Shown here: positions 59,582 to 64,000 of the stretch, piece after piece
Layout: each line of letters begins with the position of its first letter
Numbering within the stretch: position 1 is the first letter of the stretch
NCBI GenBank assembly: GCA_003991915.1
Contig: RQTK01000002.1
Location: forward strand, 1,982,766 to 2,046,765
Length of the DNA: 64,000 nucleotides
DNA from: Elysia chlorotica
Taxonomy: Eukaryota > Mollusca > Gastropoda > Plakobranchidae
Direction: 5' to 3'
Position numbers and translations under genes: made by a program
The notes under the pieces: generated by a model
What the model was told of the DNA's origin: nothing
The model's input: the letters and a program-made list of their open reading frames with translations, nothing else
Database searches by the model: none

Positions 59582-62500
59582 CCATAATAATAATAATATC
59601 TAATCCAGCCTAGTCCTATCCAGTCTTTTAAAAAATATTAAAGTTTTTTAGTCATTCTCAAAGGTAGCTTAATCTAAACAAAGCGGTCAACTAAAGTGCA
59701 AAAAGTTTTATCTTTATATTCCAATTTAAATGTAATAAAACAAAAAACAAAGAATATTTTGAATCGTATATCAAAATGGACAGAACATGTCTTTTATCGT
59801 AATCTTATAAGACTTTACCACTCCATTTTGTGCTGCTGCTCCTGCTTTTTTCTTTCCTTTGTCTTTGTTTTCTGCTCTCTGGCCTTCTTCTGCTTCTGAC
59901 ATCTGAAAATATTGGGATTTTATATCATGAATACGTGACTCCTTGCAGATTGGAGAAAAATTAGGTTTTTTGGGGGGATAGGATTAACATTCATGCTTGT
60001 ATTCCCAAAGCAGTGCAATATAAGGGCACACAAACAAAGCACTGAAAAAATGTAACTTCAGGTGTTGTCAGCTTAGCAAATGAGTCAAGTTTTATATGCT
60101 CAATAGAAAAACATTCTCAATGAAATTGTGATAAGCATTAAGCTGAAAATTACATATGTTAAAACATATTTGTAAAAAGTTCTGTAGTCTGTGTTCTTCT
60201 TTTTTTTTTTTGAATATAATATATATTACACAGAACAGTCAGGCAGATTACCCTAAGAATTCAGAACATGTTGCATAAAGCGATGGAAGCTGCAAGCTTG
60301 ACCATTAGCACAGATATTGGAATCAATTAAACAAATAAAAAAATATGACAACTTCACCATTGGTTAAAGGTAAATTTCTAACTTCTTTTTCTGTTTCTTT
60401 ATAATTACCTCTATTTACTGCTTTTCTCTTCTTGATTAGAATACAATTATTGCTTTTCATTTTATTCCTTCCTTTTATTGCCACTCTCTTTTTGTCTGTC
60501 TGTCCCTACCACACTCCCGTAATAATAAAAATAATAATTTATAATATTGTGAATAATAATAATAATCTGCAAGGAGTCACGTATTCATTACGATTCTTGT
60601 GTTCTTGCTCTCCATCTCAGGCCAAGTCTCTGAAGCAGATGAAAACCATTCCGAATCTTGTTTTTGCTATGGAGCAGCTGGAAAAATTCTTGATACAACT
60701 CAGCAAAAAATCAAAGGTTAACATTTTTTGTGTGTGATGAACAATAAAATATGAACAATTCAGTAATACAGCTAGTAAAAATTTAGTATTACAGCTAGTA
60801 AAAATTTAGTATTACGGCTAGTAAAAATTTAGTATTACGGCTAGTAAAAGTTTAGTATTACAGCTAGTAAAAATTTAGTATTACAGCTAGTAAAAATTTA
60901 GTATTACGGCTAGTAAAAGTTTAGTATTACGGCAAGTAAAAGTTTAGTATTACAGCTAGTAAAATTTAATATTACGGCTAGTAAAAAACTTCTTTGTCCA
61001 GTGCTGAGAAGGCTGTTCCGTTTGTGGTTAGTAGTTTGTAAAGGTTGGTAACTTTTCTTAAGAGTTTTATGTTCATTGCATTTATTTTCAAATCGGTGCC
61101 TCATTAAATACCAGGCGCAATTTAAAAGAATACTTATTTTAAGAAATTTAAAAGCACAATTTTTTTGCGAAAAGACCATTTTTCCTTGAACTGGAAGTGT
61201 TTTTTTTTTGCTGTGAATTCTGGTATTATCTGGTGAATTTTTGTGTGTTCATTTTCATTAGACAAATTCAGAACAAATTATTCACAGCAGTTAAAAAATG
61301 GAGCTGTGAGGGCCAGGCAAATTCATAGTCTGAGCGCTTGCACTTTCCTCAGATCAGAGTCTAGTAGATCTATGTATACATCTACGTTTGCATTGTTCCC
61401 GTCACCTCCATCAACCATTGCATCTTTTAGATCTACTTCAATATCGCTTTCTTCAGTCTCTCCTTCTCCCTCATCTACCGGATAATATCTATCTTCACCA
61501 TCTCCATCTTCAAGAATAGCATTCTGAGTAAGCTGAGCAAGAAAAAAAAGGCCATTTCGATATGATCTAAATCGCTAGCACGGCCGATATTTCGTGAGGT
61601 GTAAACTGAAACTGAACGTTGGAACTTCAATTGATCAAAAGAAACATGTTTGTTTACAAAAGCAACAGCGTTTTAGACGTTTATTTTGTATTTTCAATGT
61701 GTATGCCGAGCAAATCATATCTCAAATGTGTTTACTTTTGCCACAAGAGTAGATATCTGATTGGTGTTTTTTTTCTTTGATAGTAACTCGGCTACCAGAG
61801 CGTCCAGCAAGGTCGTAAAGTCGTTAATTTAGCATCATGGTTGGGAAGGTTGTAAATGGTTGTAAAGTTGCACACAAGGTCGTGAAAATCCCATCATAGG
61901 TAGTTAAATCATATAAACAAATCAAGCAGAAGGTTATGTGATATTGCTGTATCTTTAACGGTTGCCGTAACAATAGTTTCACTTTCACTTTTTAAGTTTA
62001 TCTTCTTTCGTTTTGGCTGCCATCTTTTTATACGCCCGGTCTGGGTTGATTATAGACTGTATTCAGGTGAAAATGAGTTTCAAAGAATCAGAATTTCACG
62101 TTTTTTCGTTGTTGTTTTTTTAAACTAATAATTTATTGGAAGACTAGTGAGTTCAGGTAATCGGTTACTAGTACCTGTATCCGCTCAACTATCTGTTCTC
62201 AGAGCTGCACTGAGATGAAAATGTGTCATCCAAGTCGCCCAATGTCTTCTGGATTCTTGTTGAAGCTTTACCAATCTGAGTCTATAGATAAATCACAGTC
62301 TAGACTCCAGGCCTAGTTACAATTTAAATCTTTTTATTTAAGTAGTCTTATCAAGAAATCTAGATTCAATGTTCGAAGTTGAGTGTTTAGTTTCATCAAC
62401 TTTATCTCTAGATTACATCTAGATCTAGAGGAAAGCTGAATAAATGAAAGAAGTGGTCTCCAAAAAAAAAAAAAAAGGAAAGAAACTGGAAATAGAATTA

Positions 62501-63845
62501 GACATGGATCTAAATATGCTGACAAGGATGGCAGATGACTTGCTGATGAGGCAGAGAAAAAGGGGTGCACTGACTAAAGCATTGCCATTTTAGTTCATAG
62601 CAATGCTTTGAGAACAGATGCCAGAGCCAAAAAACAAGATCTAGATCTAGCTACAGTGGATGCCTCATAAAAGACCAGAATGAGTAGACCCCCCCCCAAC
62701 ATAAATTCCGTCTTTTAAATAGTGCAGATAGACTAGAGTAGGCAGAAAATGAATATTTTTTAAAATGAAAAAGGTGTTATAGTTGTAACAAGTTGCAATT
62801 ACACCCTGGATCTGTCTCATCCTATTGATATTTTTAACAAGACACATGCTGTTATAAACAAGACAGAACTAATGCACTTAGAAGGTAAGATAAGCTAAAG
62901 TTGTTAATAGGGTTCAATACGATATAAGTAAAACCCCGGCAATGGGCAGATTGTCAATACATGTAGTATGCGTATGTTTCTTTCAATTTCCTAGGTAGTA
63001 AATTTTTTTCAGTCAGTAAATTTGACGGAACTTTTGGCTAGACACTGTATATTTTCTAAAGTGGTGAAGGGCTATCAAAAGTAAAACTCTTCATTGATGA
63101 GTGTAAGTCTATGTCCAGAGGAAAAGTTATTTATGCTGCTAATCTGTAAACAAAACAATGATGCCAAACTCATTTCCAAGGGGGCGATGGCGGATAATCC
63201 TATAAAGAAGACCAGCACGTGATGACGTAAATTATTGATTAAAGAGATAAATTTGGGTAATTTTTGTTTAATTCTCCGAAGCAGAAGGTGCAGATCTATA
63301 TTATAACTACAAGGCATGAGTTAGTCAGGTTTGAGGTCTATTTAAGCTTTTTGAAAGCTAAACCTTGATTTTGGTATTGAAAGCTGATTCTCACTGTGTA
63401 GAGGTTGCATATTATTTAATGCCTGTTAAGATTTGTGAAAGAAAAACATGCCTTGTTTTGAAACAAAATTTGCACTAATTTATCCAAAGTCTTGAAGTCT
63501 TTCTTTTTTATTCATCATTTTTAAGGACATCTAGATTATATCGGGATAGACCCTGAGTTATATCGCAAATAATTATATGAGCAAAACTGCAGGTCTATGT
63601 TCAGGATGTTATATTATCATAAACTTTTTTTCATTTACCTTCTGCTTAACTTTCAGGTGAATTTGATGCAAAATTTCAAGTTATCGACATCTCGAGATTT
63701 CCGCATCAACACAGCTACGGTGACTAATGTGGTAGAGAATGGAGTTTCCTCTGATGACGATGACAATGAAAGTGTAGATAGCGGTGATGAAGGCCATCAA
63801 AACAGTGATACAGAAAATAATGACAAGGGAAATGACGATGAAAAG
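38480..63845 (+). CDS. FANCI: FANCI, Fanconi anaemia group I protein (3' end outside window)
   Basis: FANCI pairs with FANCD2 as a DNA clamp at interstrand crosslinks; its phosphorylation and monoubiquitination license repair. Exons: 38480-38563, 39059-39134, 40159-40289, 40702-40787, 42375-42500, 42832-42997, 43218-43306, 43669-43798, 44793-44885, 45643-45779, 46686-46866, 47195-47282, 47901-48102, 48515-48629, 49373-49489, 50139-50207, 51007-51108, 51415-51621, 51759-51880, 52131-52310, 52598-52732, 53615-53769, 54067-54155, 54527-54695, 55039-55166, 56022-56196, 56784-56962, 59123-59239, 60621-60716, 63657-63845. Together 1311 codons; human FANCI has 1328. LRKAMFA puts Lys525 at the human Lys523 monoubiquitination site. 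Three SQ motifs follow (Ser558, Ser561, Ser567), in register with the human ATR cluster. An Asp/Glu run is at 688-700 and STSRDF at about 1258-1263, then an acidic tail. Introns 12, 15 and 28 begin with GC; the others are GT-AG. Confidence 0.96.
39900..39946. repeat. CT microsatellite
   Basis: A pure CT tract in FANCI intron 2. Confidence 0.95.
40345..40510 (-). mobile_element. SINE, headless copy
   Basis: Reverse orientation of the family: GTTGGTTTAACGTCCAACAG, then GGGCCCCAAGACGG, TTTTATGTGCTGCCACACA, CACATTATACTGACACC and GACCCAACCAG. It stops where the tRNA-like head would begin. It lies in FANCI intron 3. Confidence 0.85.
41524..42386 (+). repeat. 46-bp minisatellite made from the FANCI exon 5 acceptor
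   Basis: About 19 copies of a unit containing TTTTGTTTTGTCCTATCAG followed by AGCGTCAGAT. The last copy is the true acceptor and the first bases of exon 5 (start 42375). All others sit upstream in intron 4, each with a polypyrimidine stretch and a CAG. Unit lengths vary slightly by T-run length and CAG/GGG/AAG variants near the acceptor (CAGGGCG at about 41730 and 41777, CAAAGCG near 42188). Confidence 0.95.
44462..44530 (+). mobile_element. SINE 3' tail fragment
   Basis: Matches ATATAGCCTATA, GTTGGACGTTAAACCAACCC and a run of AACC units. It lies in FANCI intron 8. Confidence 0.75.
44905..45160 (+). mobile_element. Full-length tRNA-derived SINE with target-site duplication
   Basis: A 256-bp element: a tRNA-like head with A box (GTTGTCCAGGGGTAG) and B box (GAGTTCGAATCC), a body shared by all copies (TTGGGTCGGTGTCAGTATAA, TGTGTGGCAGCACATAAAAT, GGGGCCCGTCCACAATATAG) and a tail TTGGACATGAAACC with AACC repeats. 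It is flanked by a perfect 13-bp direct repeat, CTTATACCCTTGC, at 44892-44904 and 45161-45173. It lies in FANCI intron 9, just after the donor of exon 9. It is the best reference copy in the window. Confidence 0.93.
46350..46500 (+). mobile_element. 5'-truncated SINE with target-site duplication
   Basis: The family body and tail without the head, flanked by the perfect 14-bp direct repeat ACCATCATTGAGAA (46336-46349 and 46501-46514). Truncation plus duplication fits reverse transcription primed at the target. Confidence 0.93.
47285..47862. repeat. Duplicated intron 12 segment around a CT microsatellite
   Basis: About 125 bp next to the exon 12 donor (47285-47410; GTGCTGGATAC, then ACAAAACTTGAATTTAATTA) is repeated at about 47733-47862, with an extra 31-bp partial copy at 47702-47732. 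A CT tract occupies 47610-47702 between them. The exon itself is not included. Confidence 0.9.
49113..49312. repeat. 35-bp minisatellite upstream of FANCI exon 15
   Basis: About six copies of a unit containing AACAAGATTATTGTCTATGT and TTAATCCTGACTACC. It ends about 60 bp before the exon 15 acceptor and does not include it. Confidence 0.95.
49481..49800 (+). repeat. Tandem array made from the FANCI exon 15 donor
   Basis: Four copies of a unit of roughly 80-85 bp, starting near 49481, 49561, 49643 and 49727. Each begins with the last bases of exon 15 (ATCTACCAG) followed by GCATGGCAG. The first copy is the real exon edge. A stretch of AAGCTTAGATATTATTAATA closes each unit. Confidence 0.93.
50633..50890. 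repeat. Dispersed repeat, copy 1 (partner 57660-57930)
   Basis: A non-coding segment sharing motif order with 57660-57930 (GGAAAAAGTC/GGAAAAGG, TATGTGTAGC, GGAGAC, AGCGGTATCGTAATGCATTA). Divergence is visible. It lies in FANCI intron 16. Family unknown. Confidence 0.75.
52745..53175. repeat. 38-bp minisatellite after FANCI exon 21
   Basis: About ten or eleven copies of a unit with GTGTTGCCAGTGATCTTTTC and ATTCACTGGAACCGTT, starting about 13 bp beyond the exon 21 donor (52733). The unit is not a copy of the exon edge, though TTGCCAGT loosely resembles the exon's CTGCCAGT. Confidence 0.93.
53233..53335 (-). mobile_element. Diverged SINE body fragment
   Basis: Reverse orientation: TGACAATTTT, GCATGCCAGGACTGCTGTCT, GGTCACATTATACTGATGAC, CAACCCAGCCCAACC. 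FANCI intron 21. Confidence 0.65.
55319..55571 (+). mobile_element. Full-length tRNA-derived SINE with target-site duplication
   Basis: A 253-bp copy of the family with A box (GTGGTCCTGGGGTAG), B box (GGGTTCGAGCCC), body and GTTGGACGTTAAACC tail. It is flanked by the perfect 12-bp repeat TCTAAAGCGCCT (55307-55318 and 55572-55583). FANCI intron 25. Confidence 0.93.
55795..55926 (-). mobile_element. SINE, 5'-truncated copy
   Basis: Reverse orientation: GTTGGGTTGGTTTAACAGCC, TATAGGCTATATTGTGGACA, TTTTATGTGCTGCCACACAC, GGATACCATGACTCC. It lies about 95 bp before FANCI exon 26. Confidence 0.85.
56925..57345 (+). repeat. Serial copies of the FANCI exon 27 donor edge
   Basis: The end of exon 27 (AAGCTCTACAACACAATCAC, then CACTGGCTAAACAC) and its GTAAGG donor recur downstream. 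A shortened copy is near 56978-57002, and two fuller copies lie at about 57213-57275 and 57276-57345. The fuller copies keep the AACACGTAAGGC junction. Confidence 0.92.
57001..57210. repeat. 210-bp direct repeat, copy A
   Basis: Matches 57416-57625 with few differences (shared: CATCCACAATCGACTGATGG, TATTTCTGGACGTAGATCA). It is interleaved with the exon 27 edge copies. Confidence 0.92.
57416..57625. repeat. 210-bp direct repeat, copy B
   Basis: Partner of 57001-57210 in FANCI intron 27. Confidence 0.92.
57660..57930. repeat. Dispersed repeat, copy 2 (partner 50633-50890)
   Basis: Same order of motifs as the copy in intron 16, direct orientation, in FANCI intron 27. The AGCGGTATCGTAATGCATTA core is identical. 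Confidence 0.75.
59551..59599. repeat. AAT microsatellite
   Basis: Two AAT/ATA runs broken by AACAACC, in FANCI intron 28. Confidence 0.9.
59927..60588. repeat. Pair of 25-bp perfect inverted repeats
   Basis: The arm at 59927-59951 (core ACGTGACTCCTTGCAG) is the exact reverse complement of 60564-60588. They are 612 bp apart in FANCI intron 28, the right arm 32 bp before exon 29. The space between has no transposase. Confidence 0.9.
60764..60985. repeat. 23/24-bp minisatellite after FANCI exon 29
   Basis: About ten copies of a unit reading TTTAGTATTACAGCTAGTAA, with ACAGC/ACGGC and run-length variants. It starts about 50 bp beyond the exon 29 donor. Confidence 0.95.
61323..61574 (-). other. 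Acidic open frame without a start codon
   Basis: The minus strand is open for 83 codons and reads coding-like acidic sequence ([15 protein letters not shown], then [14 protein letters not shown]). There is no ATG at its head; an upstream TAG closes it. It lies in FANCI intron 29 among transposon fragments, so an old transposase N-terminus is one guess. No family is recognised. Confidence 0.2.
61796..61920. mobile_element. MITE-like fragment (family of 2896-3366)
   Basis: Reads GCGTCCAGCAAGGTCGTAAA and GGTCGTGAAAATCCCATCAT, matching the inverted right part of the copy at 2896-3366. Confidence 0.6.
62654..63047. mobile_element. MITE-like element, inverted copy 2
   Basis: Starts CAGTGGATGCC and ends CACTG. 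Its reverse complement follows 2896-3366 over most of its length (AAGTTCC, TCAAATTTACT, CTACCTAGGAAATTGAAAG, AGTGCATTAGTTCTGTCTTG, GCCTACTC). It lies in FANCI intron 29. Confidence 0.7.
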
Positions 63846-64000
63846 GTTTGCATTGTCACAATGAAGCTGTATTCTGTGTTTGACAGAAGAAAGTTGTTGA
63901 TTATCTTGTTATAGAAACTATGTCACAGAAATTGTAAGCCCCTACTGCATTTGAGTCATTTATTTATTTTTCTTACATCCAGATAGCCTTTTCTTAAAGT
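63846..64000 (+). other. Start of the last visible FANCI intron
   Basis: Follows the exon 30 donor (GTTTGC). No further exon is visible before the window ends. The basic C-terminal tail expected for FANCI is therefore outside. Confidence 0.8.

Overview
This is a eukaryotic, animal-type window: AT-rich, with spliced genes, short phase-consistent exons, long introns and many dispersed repeats. The protein sequences, a LINE of the type common in molluscs and a tRNA-derived SINE family suggest a lophotrochozoan, most likely a gastropod mollusc; that assignment is inference. No prokaryotic signals, CRISPR arrays or real tRNA/rRNA genes were seen.

Layout. 1-1930: a GAA microsatellite and a broken non-LTR retrotransposon (endonuclease plus reverse transcriptase remnants). 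5296-20375, minus strand: a complete 14-exon ubiquilin gene (569 codons; UBL, STI1-type repeats, UBA) that also holds a second copy of one exon. 20376-28019: intergenic DNA with a retroelement remnant, microsatellites, an unexplained 187-codon ORF and a 1.1-kb minisatellite with a 41/42-bp unit. 28020-35512, minus strand: a complete 13-exon CLP1 gene (419 codons), the polynucleotide 5'-hydroxyl kinase of mRNA 3'-end formation and tRNA splicing. 35513-38479: the divergent interval between CLP1 and FANCI. 38480 to beyond 63845, plus strand: FANCI, the Fanconi anaemia group I protein, with 30 coding exons giving 1311 codons; the last exon or exons lie outside the window. I followed the reading phase across every junction of the three genes and it closes throughout.

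The most unusual signal is a recurring structure at exon edges. In at least four places a tandem array is built from a unit that spans a splice site, so the intron carries serial copies of the exon edge and its splice signal: the UBQLN exon 13 acceptor (12 copies), the FANCI exon 5 acceptor (about 19 copies), the FANCI exon 15 donor (4 copies) and the FANCI exon 27 donor (about 4 copies). The UBQLN exon 11 block (about 500 bp) is also duplicated whole, and the two exon copies can only be used one at a time. Three FANCI introns start with GC rather than GT, one of them at the exon 15 donor array. Together these suggest a locus or genome where boundary-spanning tandem duplication repeatedly multiplies splice sites, which could drive alternative splicing, intron growth or splice-site drift.

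The three genes are not an operon and no shared pathway is evident. UBQLN (proteasome shuttle) and FANCI (monoubiquitinated DNA-repair clamp) both belong to ubiquitin biology; CLP1 is an RNA-processing kinase.
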